From assembly GCA_902175065.1 (NCBI GenBank), contig CABIIJ010000028.1:31402-95401 (forward strand): 64,000 nucleotides of DNA, in the 5' to 3' direction. The stretch comes from an uncultured Comamonas sp. (GTDB taxonomy: Bacteria; Pseudomonadota; Gammaproteobacteria; Burkholderiales; Burkholderiaceae_C). The stretch's first letter is position 1. The number at the start of each line of letters is the position of its first letter. Both the position numbers and the translations under genes were made by a program. The notes beneath the pieces are model-generated. The model was not told the DNA's origin. It was given only the letters and a program-made list of their open reading frames with translations, and made no database searches. This document shows, one piece after another, positions 1 to 6,638 of the stretch.

Positions 1-1012
1 GGGCATAGACGACCATCGCGGCAAAGGCCGAGGACATCACCAGCCCGATCAGCATCGCCAGCACCGCCGTCCAGAACAGGCCGACATGCGGCAACGCCAG
101 CGCGAACGGCGCCACGCCCAGGAAAGACACCCAGATCACCGCCTTGCGCCCGATGCGGTCGCCCACCGGCCCGCCCGCAAAGGTGCCCACGGCAACGGAC
201 GCCAGGAACATGAACAGGAAAATCTGGCTGTGCTGCACGCCCAGGCCAAAGCGCTGTATCAGGTAGAAGGTGAAATAGTTGGTGAACGCCGCGATGTAGA
301 CGAACTTGGCAAACAACAGCACGCAGATCACCATCACGGCCCGCACCACGCCCGCGCGGCCCAGGCCATCGGCACGGCCCTGGCCCAGGCTGCGGGCCTG
401 CGCCTGCCCGTGCCGCCGAACCCAGAGCGTGAGCCGGTACAGCACGAAAATCGCTGCCAGGGCAATCAGCATGAACCACGCCACCGCCCCCTGCCCGTGG
501 GGAATGACGATGGCCGCAGCCAGCAGCGGGCCGATGGCCGAGCCGGTATTGCCGCCCACCTGAAAGGTCGATTGCGCCGTGCCGAAACGCCCGCCCGACG
601 CCAGCCTGGCAATGCGCGATGCCTCCGGGTGGAAGGTCGCCGAACCCACGCCCACCACCGCCGCCGCCACCAGCAGCATCGGGTAACTGCCCGCCGTGGC
701 CAGCAATGCGATGCCGATCAAGGTCATCCCCATCCCCGATGGCAGCAGATAGGGCAAGGGACGCTTGTCCGTATACAGCCCCACCCAGGGCTGCAACAGC
801 GATGCCGTGACCTGATACACCAGCCCGATGATGCCGATCTGCCCGAAACTGAGCGCAAAGTTCTGCTTGAGCAGCGGAAAGATCGCCGGCAGCATGGCCT
901 GGATCAGGTCATTGAGCAAATGCGCCAGCGCCGCACCGCCCACCACGGGCAGCAGAAAGCCTTGCGGCTGGGCGGGGGCAGCCTTCGGGCTGATGGCGAT
1001 GGGAATGGTCAT
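1..1012 (-). CDS. fsr: Fosmidomycin-resistance-type MFS efflux protein, 3' end beyond the window
   Basis: Inner-membrane major facilitator exporter of the Fsr type, expected to pump out fosmidomycin-like or other small hydrophilic compounds by proton antiport. Reading leftwards from the ATG at 1012 the protein begins MTIPIAISPK and then follows Fsr closely: an ALAHLLNDLIQ first helix, LLQPWVGLYTDK, ASGGRFGTAQSTFQVGGN and GGPVGDRIGRK are all at the expected spacing. About 337 residues are visible; E. coli Fsr has about 406, so roughly 70 C-terminal residues lie left of base 1. It stands alone beside a second transporter gene on the same strand, 117 bp away. The substrate is inferred from family resemblance only. 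Confidence 0.85.
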   Translation of the reverse strand, partial: MTIPIAISPKAAPAQPQGFLLPVVGGAALAHLLNDLIQAMLPAIFPLLKQNFALSFGQIGIIGLVYQVTASLLQPWVGLYTDKRPLPYLLPSGMGMTLIGIALLATAGSYPMLLVAAAVVGVGSATFHPEASRIARLASGGRFGTAQSTFQVGGNTGSAIGPLLAAAIVIPHGQGAVAWFMLIALAAIFVLYRLTLWVRRHGQAQARSLGQGRADGLGRAGVVRAVMVICVLLFAKFVYIAAFTNYFTFYLIQRFGLGVQHSQIFLFMFLASVAVGTFAGGPVGDRIGRKAVIWVSFLGVAPFALALPHVGLFWTAVLAMLIGLVMSSAFAAMVVYA

Positions 1013-1129
1013 AAAACAATACGAGTGGGATAGAAAAGCGAATGTCCGTGGGGAGTTATTGCCAGCCCTCGCCATACGCCTGCACGCGGCCTTTTACTGG
1101 CCAGCAGCACAGTGGATGTGCCGACCGTC

Positions 1130-2191
1130 CTAGCGTTGCAGCACCTGCCGGATATGCCGCAGCATCCCGAAAAACGTCAGTCCCCAGGCGATCAGCGCCA
1201 CCCACCAGAACGCCAGCGGCACACTGCGCAAAAAGCCGAAAGCCATCGCCTTGTCCAACTGCCAGGTACAGGCCGCATACATCCCCAGCGGAAACACCGC
1301 CCCCCAATACAAGGGGTCGTAATGCAGGGGGAAGCGCCGGTAGACGTGCCGCCAGATGCCCAGCACCAGCAGCATGGGAATCCACCACGTGCCGGTGGCC
1401 CAATAAAGCAGGGTAAAGCCCTTGATGAAAGGCAGCAGTTCGGCCAGATACGGCGCATGGGGCGCGTTCTGGATCAGCAGCGAACCGGCCAGGGTGGAAA
1501 TCGCCATGGCGCCCATGTTGATCCAGTACGGCGGGGCCAGGTCGCCGGGAACGAAGCGAAAGAAGGTGTAGCGGTAAAAAATCAGCGACATCATCCAGAT
1601 GTAGAGCATCCCGCCCCACAGCCACATGGACAGCGCCAGCAAATTCAGCTCCAACCGCAGGGGTTGCCCAATGCGGTCGGCCAGCAGGCAACTGCTGACG
1701 GCCAGTGACTGGGTCGCCACCACCGCCAGCAGCCAGGCACCGTTGATGCCCTTGTCCAACGGCGGCTTGTCCTGCTTGACGGTGAAGGCGGTGAAGATGG
1801 AATACGTCAGCACCAGCCACAGCAGCAGCGCCAGCACCCACAGGCCCACGCCCAGCGCCAGCCAGTCGAGCTGCACCACCACCTGGCTGGACAAAATCCC
1901 CGAAGCCGCCACCGTGGTGAAAAACCCCGGCCCGCGCAGATGGTCGATCCAATCCCGAAAAAACCGCTGCGGATACAGCACCGCCCGCATCCCGTACAGC
2001 AGCCACAGCACGGCGTACTGGCCGAAATTCAGCCACAGCAGCACCCGGGCCACCAGCGGGTGGCCCATCATGCTTGCCCCCAGGGAAACAATGCCCGTGG
2101 CCATCACCAGCCCGAAATAGGCGGGGGATAAATCAGCCAAGGGAGTGTGCCAAGGCGGAGTTCGTCGGTGCGACGAGCCGTGAAAGTTCAC
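1130..2191 (-). CDS. TehA/SLAC1-type (TDT family) membrane transporter
   Basis: A 353-residue polytopic membrane protein of the tellurite-resistance/dicarboxylate transporter family, which includes TehA, Mae1 and SLAC1 anion channels. The diagnostic N-terminal motif PAYFGLVMATGIVSLG is at about residues 24-39, followed by about ten hydrophobic segments, several separated by conserved aromatic residues. The assumed start is GTG (MNFHGSSHRR); no better ATG exists before the PAYFG motif. The real substrate could be C4-dicarboxylates, sulfite, nitrate or chloride and cannot be told from sequence. It lies just beyond the last recognisable integron cassette, 27 bp from yjdM, on the same strand, so the array edge may lie between the two. 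Confidence 0.8.
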   Translation of the reverse strand: MNFHGSSHRRTPPWHTPLADLSPAYFGLVMATGIVSLGASMMGHPLVARVLLWLNFGQYAVLWLLYGMRAVLYPQRFFRDWIDHLRGPGFFTTVAASGILSSQVVVQLDWLALGVGLWVLALLLWLVLTYSIFTAFTVKQDKPPLDKGINGAWLLAVVATQSLAVSSCLLADRIGQPLRLELNLLALSMWLWGGMLYIWMMSLIFYRYTFFRFVPGDLAPPYWINMGAMAISTLAGSLLIQNAPHAPYLAELLPFIKGFTLLYWATGTWWIPMLLVLGIWRHVYRRFPLHYDPLYWGAVFPLGMYAACTWQLDKAMAFGFLRSVPLAFWWVALIAWGLTFFGMLRHIRQVLQR

Positions 2192-2218
2192 TTGAACGCG
2201 GAGTTTCTTGCGCCTCGA

Positions 2219-2563
2219 TCAGGCTTTCTTGATGTACTCGGACTTCAATTGCATGGACCCGAACCCGTCGATCTTGCAGTCGATATCGTGGTCGCCCTCA
2301 ATGAGGCGAATGTTCTTGACCTTCGTTCCGACTTTGACAACCGAAGATGAACCCTTCACCTTAAGGTCTTTGACAACGGTGACCGAATCGCCGTCTTTCA
2401 GTTCGTTGCCGAAGGCATCTTTCCACACGCGCCGGTCTTCTGCGGCCTCTTCTGCAGCGGTGTTCCATTCGTGGCCGCACTCCGGGCAAACGTACTGGCT
2501 GCCATCTTCATAAGTGTAGGCCGAATCGCACTTCGGACAGCACGGTAAATTGCTCATCATCAT
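2219..2563 (-). CDS. yjdM: YjdM/PhnA-family zinc-ribbon protein (distal integron cassette)
   Basis: A 114-residue cytosolic protein of the YjdM (formerly PhnA) family. It has an N-terminal zinc ribbon with paired cysteines (CPKC near residue 9 and CPEC near residue 26), a linker, and a C-terminal SH3-like domain with the motifs [13 protein letters not shown] and [12 protein letters not shown]. The name PhnA is historical and a phosphonoacetate hydrolase activity should not be assumed. Three ATG codons open the frame; the third (2557) gives the usual MSNLP start. It appears to be the most distal cassette of the integron: it begins after a degenerate attC (2613-2673) but no attC could be found downstream of it. 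Confidence 0.85.
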   Translation of the reverse strand: MMMSNLPCCPKCDSAYTYEDGSQYVCPECGHEWNTAAEEAAEDRRVWKDAFGNELKDGDSVTVVKDLKVKGSSSVVKVGTKVKNIRLIEGDHDIDCKIDGFGSMQLKSEYIKKA

Positions 2564-2612
2564 TCCTTATCAAAATTCTCTTGTGCCCAAAGGCGGTTTA
2601 TCTGATTGAGAG

Positions 2613-2673
2613 GGCTAACGGCCTAGATTATGTCGCGCCGCCAAATAGCACCGGCTTGAATGAATTGTTCACC
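2613..2673 (-). other. Degenerate attC site downstream of csaA
   Basis: Reading the plus strand, a GGCTAAC box (2613-2619) and a GTTCACC box (2667-2673) are 61 bp apart end to end. The right half, CCGGCTTGAATGAATTGTT, is almost the same as the right half of the intact attC at 6578-6637. Both outer boxes deviate from the RYYYAAC/GTTRRRY consensus, so the site has probably lost activity. It marks csaA as an old gene cassette. Confidence 0.6.
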
Positions 2674-2677
2674 ACCA

Positions 2678-3016
2678 CTACAGCAGCCTCGTGCCGAGTG
2701 GAACCGCGTGGTCAGGAACGCACAGGGCCACCTCCCCCTTTTCATTATGGAACCCCGTCACCAAACACTCCGACATCAGCGGGCCAACCTGCTTGCGGGG
2801 GAAATTGACGACCGCTACGACCAGCTTGCCGACAAGTTCCTCTGGCCGATAAAGCGCCGTGATTTGTGCGCTGGACTTCTTGATGCCGATCTGCTCACCG
2901 AAATCCACGTGCAAGATATAGGCAGGTTTTCGCGCTTCCGCGAACACCGACGCGCTTATGACCCGGCCAACGCGCAGGTCAATTTTCAGAAAATCGTCGA
3001 AGCTAATGGTTTCCAC
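2678..3016 (-). CDS. csaA: CsaA-type tRNA-binding protein (integron cassette)
   Basis: A 112-residue protein of the CsaA family, homodimers with a single OB-fold tRNA-binding domain related to the C-terminal domain of MetRS. CsaA of Bacillus was described as a chaperone linked to protein secretion and can bind tRNA. Visible family signatures are FLKIDLRVGRV near the N-terminus, the FGEQIGIKKSSAQIT stretch in the middle and VVAVVNFPRKQVGPLMSECLV. The start is GTG; an in-frame TGA four codons upstream leaves no earlier choice. It lies between two weak attC sites, so it was probably carried in as a cassette, although csaA is usually an ordinary chromosomal gene. The function is family-based. Confidence 0.85.
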   Translation of the reverse strand: METISFDDFLKIDLRVGRVISASVFAEARKPAYILHVDFGEQIGIKKSSAQITALYRPEELVGKLVVAVVNFPRKQVGPLMSECLVTGFHNEKGEVALCVPDHAVPLGTRLL

Positions 3017-3056
3017 AAGACGCTTTCATAGTGGTTAATGCTCATAATAAGGCGCT

Positions 3057-3106
3057 GGCCAACCGTGATGTTCGGTATAACTGCCAACTTTTGCACGGCG
3101 TTTTAT
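3057..3106 (-). other. Possible decayed attC site after the YqaE cassette
   Basis: On the minus strand the YqaE stop codon is followed by AACGCCGTG, 23 bases, then CACGGTTGGCC. The GCCGTG/CACGG arms can pair and GTTGGCC is one base from GTTRRRY, but the opposite box (ATAAAAC) is poor. It lies exactly where an attC is needed between the YqaE gene and csaA. Weak evidence on its own. Confidence 0.35.
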
Positions 3107-3300
3107 GTACGCTGTGCAGCAAGCGCCTTCTCGATTTTCTTATCGGTCTTATATTGACTCAAGGCATACACAGACCAGATGGCTGCCGGAATCCAGCCAA
3201 TAAGCGTGATCTGGAGAAGCAGACAAATGATTCCTGCAATCGGGCGGCCAATGGTAAAAAATTGAAGCCAGGGAAGAAAAATAGCCAGAAACAAGCGCAT
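3103..3300 (-). CDS. YqaE/Pmp3-family small membrane protein (integron cassette)
   Basis: A 65-residue hydrophobic peptide with two membrane segments (about residues 2-25 and 30-50), of the YqaE/Pmp3 proteolipid type: FLPWLQFFTIGRPIAGIICL, then LIGWIPAAIWSVYAL, then a charged tail. Members are linked to membrane stress, but the molecular role is unclear. The ATG at 3300 is chosen because AAGGAG sits at the right distance before it; an earlier ATG at 3321 would add seven residues and has no such site. The stop codon falls inside the possible decayed attC, as is common for cassette genes. It is preceded by a perfect attC (3358-3417). Confidence 0.75.
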   Translation of the reverse strand: MRLFLAIFLPWLQFFTIGRPIAGIICLLLQITLIGWIPAAIWSVYALSQYKTDKKIEKALAAQRT

Positions 3301-3357
3301 AACATCTCCTTTGCGCCGCATGGTTAATAAATGTGGGGGACTGCGATAAAATCTTGC

Positions 3358-3417
3358 GCCTAACGCCTGAATTAAGCCGTCCCGAGAAGCGGGATAGGCT
3401 TTAATGAATTGTTAGGC
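3358..3417 (-). other. attC site of the 125-residue membrane-protein cassette
   Basis: Sixty base pairs bounded on the plus strand by GCCTAAC (3358-3364) and GTTAGGC (3411-3417), both perfect matches to RYYYAAC/GTTRRRY. Between them lie inner arms AAGCCGTCCCG and CGGGATAGGCTT that can form the folded single-stranded site. The cassette that owns it begins at 3778-3784 with the same GTTAGGC sequence, as expected if the two halves came from one circle. Confidence 0.9.
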
Positions 3418-3749
3418 TTGTGCGCAAGAACTATGTTCCAGTTCTTGCAGAACCCCTTGTCATTGGTACAGGCGTCAAACAGCGACACCAAAAACGAGAA
3501 AAGAAGAACTGCAGTTGTTAGACAGACGCCAAAGATAGCGAGACGCGTACTTGCTACATCTCTGGAAAGGTAGCGGAAAGAGGCGATGAGTAGGATGAAG
3601 CACAAAATAGAAACCTGTGCCAGCAGTCCCTTGAGTAAGATTTCTCCAACCCCCCCTGGGCCATCGCCATGAACAACGGAGCACTGTCGGAGAATAAGCA
3701 ACAAGAAAAGTGCGTTGATAGTTAGAAAAATTCTTGATATAGCCTTCAT
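3372..3749 (-). CDS. Unknown small membrane protein (integron cassette)
   Basis: A 125-residue protein that I do not recognise. It has three hydrophobic segments, at about residues 6-22 (IFLTINALFLLLILR), 41-60 (LAQVSILCFILLIASFRYL) and 72-92 (IFGVCLTTAVLLFSFLVSLF), with short polar loops and a 30-residue tail. The last dozen residues (NNSLKPIPLLGTA) are encoded by the attC site itself, and the stop codon lies within it. This is a familiar cassette trait and shows that gene and recombination site have travelled together. It is oriented away from the integrase like most other cassettes. The G+C content looks lower than in the flanking chromosome. No function is proposed. Confidence 0.7.
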   Translation of the reverse strand: MKAISRIFLTINALFLLLILRQCSVVHGDGPGGVGEILLKGLLAQVSILCFILLIASFRYLSRDVASTRLAIFGVCLTTAVLLFSFLVSLFDACTNDKGFCKNWNIVLAHKPNNSLKPIPLLGTA

Positions 3750-3777
3750 CAGATTCTGTCTGAAATCTCTATCACAA

Positions 3778-3834
3778 GCCTAACGGCCCAAGGTAAGCGG
3801 CGGCGAAGCCGTCCGCTTGACCGCAAAGTTAGAC
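3778..3834 (-). other. attC site of gene-less cassette A
   Basis: Plus-strand boxes GCCTAAC (3778-3784) and GTTAGAC (3828-3834) enclose a short palindromic core with GTAAGCGGCGGCGAAG and CCGTCCGCTTGAC arms. Both outer boxes fit the consensus. The site closes the cassette lying at 3835-4097. Confidence 0.85.
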
Positions 3835-4090
3835 CCCAAGGCCAAAAGGGAGCGCCCTGACTTGAAGAAGGGCGCAGCCCACGAAAAGGCATTGCGCCAC
3901 GGAAGCGGCGCAGCGCTGCAAAAATGATAGCTTATGGCGCTTTCTACGCAAGGGCTAGAGGCCAAAAAGACTGCAAACTGGCGCAGCGCATGCAGGCGAA
4001 GCCCGGCGGGCGGCCTAAACCCCAAAGGAGAAACCTTTGAGAAAGGCGAAGCGCTGGAATAAATAGCGGCCTGCATAAAGTAAATGAGGG
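3835..4090 (-). other. Integron cassette A without a convincing gene
   Basis: A stretch of about 256 bp between two attC sites. Minus-strand frames are open in part but have no good start or ribosome-binding site, and no plus-strand frame is credible. Part of it (about 3925-3985) is clearly related to cassette B (about 6120-6185): both contain an AGCT...GCGCTT...CAAGGGCTAGAGGCC pattern, an imperfect palindrome I associate with dispersed repeats in Comamonadaceae. It may carry a promoter, a small RNA or nothing functional. Confidence 0.6.
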
Positions 4091-4149
4091 GACTAACGCC
4101 GGAATTAACCGGACCGCGAATGCGGTTCCGGTTGAATGAACTGTTAGGT
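4091..4149 (-). other. attC site of the reverse-gene cassette
   Basis: Plus-strand boxes GACTAAC (4091-4097, one deviation) and GTTAGGT (4143-4149, perfect) flank AACCGGACCGCG and GCGGTTCCGGTT arms. The owner cassette begins at 4350-4356 with the matching GTTAGGT, so this site and the short cassette at 4150-4355 belong together. Confidence 0.85.
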
Positions 4150-4173
4150 GGCACGCCACCGAAGGACAGAGAA

Positions 4174-4509
4174 ATGCGAACCCGACCGAACGATTGGCTT
4201 GACACTAACACTCTTGAAACTAAATACGGCATTGATGTGCTGCACGATGGAAAGTGGAAACACCTTGCCGAGGACGGAAAGCCTTGCATCTACAGCACTC
4301 CTGCCGAGCGAGATGCGAAGCGCGCCGAATACCGGAAGAAATCCATGCCACCTAACGCCGTCGCTCAGCCGACGCCGAAGGCGGTCGGATGCAGCGACTT
4401 GTTAGGCCGCAACGGAGCGGGTTCCCGCACGCGCACCCTTACCGCCCTTTCTTTGCTTCCTTTGCTGGTGAAAGCAACCTGTTTTGCCGCGCGGTCTTTA
4501 CACCCATGA
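4174..4509 (+). CDS. Unknown small protein in a reverse-oriented cassette; reads into the neighbouring attC
   Basis: An ORF that starts ATG at 4174 behind an AAGGACAG ribosome-binding site and runs towards the integrase, opposite to the other cassettes. The first 62 residues ([18 protein letters not shown]... KKSMPPNA) look like a genuine hydrophilic, charged protein; I do not recognise it. From about 4350 the frame runs through the next cassette's attC and antisense into the end of the ATPase gene, so those residues are probably read-through. If the cassette is joined end to end as a circle at its own core, the frame would instead continue [13 protein letters not shown] and stop at a TGA inside its own attC, giving about 74 residues. 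Confidence 0.5.
   Translation: MRTRPNDWLDTNTLETKYGIDVLHDGKWKHLAEDGKPCIYSTPAERDAKRAEYRKKSMPPNAVAQPTPKAVGCSDLLGRNGAGSRTRTLTALSLLPLLVKATCFAARSLHP
4350..4407 (-). other. attC site of the ATPase cassette
   Basis: Plus-strand boxes ACCTAAC (4350-4356) and GTTAGGC (4401-4407), both perfect, with inner arms GTCGCTCAGCCGACGCC and GGCGGTCGGATGCAGCGAC. The owner cassette starts at 6015-6021 with the same GTTAGGC, confirming that the 1.6-kb ATPase cassette is one unit. Confidence 0.9.
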
Positions 4510-5971
4510 GATAGGTGCGGAAGGCCGGGTGAATCTCCCACGTGGCACCCTGCATGTCATTCCAGTTCGACAACCTCACGAAAGTTGCGTCGTCATGGAA
4601 GTTGATGTGGCGAAACTGGCGATCCTTCGTGCGATCGGGCACACGCGGGTTGATCACGCCTGCTTCGTGCATAAGTTCGAGAAGTACGATGGCATCCTCA
4701 TCGATTTCGGGTTTCATCTGAACGCCTCGGACGACGAGTGAGGCAATGCTCGGAACAGTTCGCATGTGCCGCCGAATGCTCTCAAAATCGGACTCAAATT
4801 CGCAGTCCACCAGGGAATCAATGATCTCCCGGATGTTCTTGCAGTCGATGGAGAACTCGTTGACGACATCGTCCACCCGTTCGCTCGAGTACACAGACAT
4901 CGCCCTACTCGCATCGTCACTCCCGATCTTCACGTGTGATGCTTTGATGGCAGCATCGACCATGTTCTTAATAAGTTGGATGGCATCACGCGGCCTCTCT
5001 CGCGCCGACTTGATGATGAACGACGGCCACGAACGGCGCTCGTCACTCGTGGGAAGCGTCATGTCGTTGCCTTCGAAGAAGACGGGGTATGGGTCAGTTC
5101 TGGGATGGCCCGCATCTGCGGCCGCGCGCTCCAAGCGACGACGAATGATCGCCTGCATCAGGGAGTCGTCTGCCAGAAGAGGGATTACCAAGCCTCTCAT
5201 ATGATCGGTCTGATCCCTCTGCCCCAGGCTTTCGGTGGTGAGGCGTGTCCAGACGCTTGATCGAAGGCTGACGATAGGTCGAATCGCGGTGCACTCACCA
5301 GCCAACCGCCGAACAGCCAAGATCAACCCCCAGATTCGGTTCAAGTGAGTGGCTTGATCAGGCGCTGCCAACTGGTCAGTGTCGTCGATCAGCAAGTAGA
5401 ACAGCGACCCGGTCGAGAGAAGTTGGCGGTTGATCGCCGCTGTGAGGTTCTGCGCTGAGTTTGAGGCCGCCAGTTCCTTAGCCAATTGCACACCGTTGAC
5501 TTTGTTCACCGGCAATGAGATCGCGGAAATCAATTCCAGTGCGGTCTGGACAATGTCTCCTTGAGCAATGCCCCGCTGCTTCGCCTCGTTGTACAGCCGT
5601 GCAGCATCTCCCTTCAGAAATCCCTTGAGATCGGAGCCGATCTTGGCTGCGATTGTGCGCAGAAGAACTTCATAGTAGTAGGCTTTCAGGGAACCGAGGT
5701 CGAACGAGCTCGGCTGGGAGGTGGTGACGATGTTGTCCGGGCGGATCAGGAGACACGGAAGGCTCCTTTTCCCCGCGACCTTTGCGATCCACTCCACCAC
5801 TGCGCTCTTGCCGATACCCTTGTTGCCAATCAGAAGGCGCATGCTTCCTGGCTCAATGGCACATAGCTGGTCGAACTGACTAGGCGAAACAAACGTCTCA
5901 CCTAGGAAGGGTCGGTCGCCTTCGGCGGTTCCGCTTCGGACGTATTTGAGCAAGTTGTCAAGCAGTGCCAT
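4439..5971 (-). CDS. Large P-loop ATPase cassette gene, candidate phage-defence protein
   Basis: A 510-residue cytosolic ATPase. A Walker A motif GNKGIGKS is at residues 49-56, preceded by a short N-terminal segment with FLGETFVSPSQFD, and a Walker B-like LLIDDTDQ is at 193-200. The region after it (NRIWGLILAVRRL, then RPIVSLRSSVW) resembles the sensor part of KAP/Sll1717-type P-loop NTPases. The C-terminal 200 residues contain no recognised domain, transmembrane segment or nuclease motif. At 1.5 kb it is unusually large for an integron cassette. It lies between two perfect sites (attC 6015-6074 upstream, 4350-4407 downstream) and reads away from the integrase. Single large ATPases in cassettes are good candidates for anti-phage function; that is inference, not shown here. 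Confidence 0.75.
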   Translation of the reverse strand: MALLDNLLKYVRSGTAEGDRPFLGETFVSPSQFDQLCAIEPGSMRLLIGNKGIGKSAVVEWIAKVAGKRSLPCLLIRPDNIVTTSQPSSFDLGSLKAYYYEVLLRTIAAKIGSDLKGFLKGDAARLYNEAKQRGIAQGDIVQTALELISAISLPVNKVNGVQLAKELAASNSAQNLTAAINRQLLSTGSLFYLLIDDTDQLAAPDQATHLNRIWGLILAVRRLAGECTAIRPIVSLRSSVWTRLTTESLGQRDQTDHMRGLVIPLLADDSLMQAIIRRRLERAAADAGHPRTDPYPVFFEGNDMTLPTSDERRSWPSFIIKSARERPRDAIQLIKNMVDAAIKASHVKIGSDDASRAMSVYSSERVDDVVNEFSIDCKNIREIIDSLVDCEFESDFESIRRHMRTVPSIASLVVRGVQMKPEIDEDAIVLLELMHEAGVINPRVPDRTKDRQFRHINFHDDATFVRLSNWNDMQGATWEIHPAFRTYLMGVKTARQNRLLSPAKEAKKGR

Positions 5972-6014
5972 GGGTTCTGGGACCTTTCGCGCTGAACGGA
6001 GGATAGATTCTGCG

Positions 6015-6074
6015 GCCTAACGGACTAGGTAAGCCGCCCGCAGAATGCGGGTCGGCTTGAGCGCCGGGTTAGAC
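6015..6074 (-). other. attC site of gene-less cassette B
   Basis: Plus-strand boxes GCCTAAC (6015-6021) and GTTAGAC (6068-6074), both within consensus, around the arms GTAAGCCGCCCGC and GCGGGTCGGCTTGA. Very similar in its right half to the attC at 3778-3834, which closes the related cassette A. Confidence 0.88.
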
Positions 6075-6293
6075 CCAAAGCGCAAAAACGAAAGTGACCG
6101 CACAGGCCACGGACTACGAAAACAAGAGCTGCTAGCGCTTGCTGCACAAGGGCTAGAGGCCAAAAAAGCTTGAAACTGACACACCCCACGCAGGCGAAGC
6201 CCGAGCGAACGCCAAACACCCAGCGGATAAACGCTTGCGAAGGTAAATGGCACTTGAATATTCATGGGCTGAAATGGGCAGGAATAAAAAGCA
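6075..6293 (-). other. Integron cassette B without a convincing gene, related to cassette A
   Basis: About 219 bp with no well-started gene. Minus-strand frames of 64-82 codons exist and share short peptide strings with cassette A (for example FWPLALA/V), but they overlap each other in different frames and lack ribosome-binding sites. The shared DNA block includes GCTAGCGCTTG and CAAGGGCTAG, an almost perfect inverted repeat. Cassettes A and B look like diverged copies of one gene-less cassette. Confidence 0.6.
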
Positions 6294-6353
6294 GGCTAAC
6301 AGCCGAGGTAAGTGGCTTGCCGTAGGCAAGTCCGCTTGACCGAATGGTTAGGG
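6294..6353 (-). other. attC site of the 67-residue protein cassette
   Basis: Plus-strand boxes GGCTAAC (6294-6300) and GTTAGGG (6347-6353), each one base off consensus, separated by GTAAGTGGCTTGCC and GGCAAGTCCGCTTGAC arms. Size and fold match the neighbouring attC sites. Confidence 0.8.
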
Positions 6354-6365
6354 CGAATGGTTTGC

Positions 6366-6569
6366 CTATTGCTTCTTGTGCTTGGCAATGATGGCATGGA
6401 TTTCTGCATTTAGCTCGGCAGTTCTCGCTTGATTGGCGGCTTGTATACGACGAGACTGAGCAAGCTGATAACCCTCTGGCGAGTTGGGCGCACAGTACCT
6501 TCCTCGCTCATCGTAGTTTGCTGAGTTTTCTTCTGGAAAGTCTTCGAAATATTCAGACCATTCACCCAT
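6366..6569 (-). CDS. Unknown 67-residue hydrophilic protein (integron cassette)
   Basis: A short, charged cytosolic protein that I do not recognise. The N-terminal half is acidic and aromatic (EWSEYFEDFPEENSANYDERG); the C-terminal half is predicted to be a helix rich in Ala, Gln and Arg that ends in HKKQ. There is no cysteine pair, signal peptide or membrane segment. It starts 9 bp after the cassette boundary with a weak AGGAGA-like site and stops 12 bp before its attC, the tight packing typical of cassette genes. It is the second cassette from the integrase and could be read from the cassette promoter. No function is proposed. Confidence 0.65.
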   Translation of the reverse strand: MGEWSEYFEDFPEENSANYDERGRYCAPNSPEGYQLAQSRRIQAANQARTAELNAEIHAIIAKHKKQ

Positions 6570-6577
6570 TTCATTTC

Positions 6578-6637
6578 TCCTAACACCTGAATTAAGCCGC
6601 GCCGCGAAGCGGCGTCGGCTTGAATGAATTGTTAGCT
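6578..6637 (-). other. attC site of the first cassette
   Basis: Plus-strand boxes TCCTAAC (6578-6584) and GTTAGCT (6631-6637) with a clear palindromic core, AAGCCGCGCCGCG and GCGGCGTCGGCTT. The GTTAGCT box is complementary to the cassette's own first bases at the attI junction (7209-7215), as expected for a cassette inserted by G^TT cleavage. Confidence 0.85.
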
Positions 6638-6638
6638 G

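Noticed and set aside
2160..2218. Possible terminal attC between yjdM and the TehA-type gene (GTTCACTTGAAC area)
   Set aside because: There is a short palindrome but no pair of RYYYAAC/GTTRRRY boxes at the right distance.
3780..4289. Minus-strand frame of 169 codons covering cassette A and the reverse-gene cassette
   Set aside because: It runs across two attC sites and two cassettes in a single frame, which no cassette gene would do, and it has no start signal.
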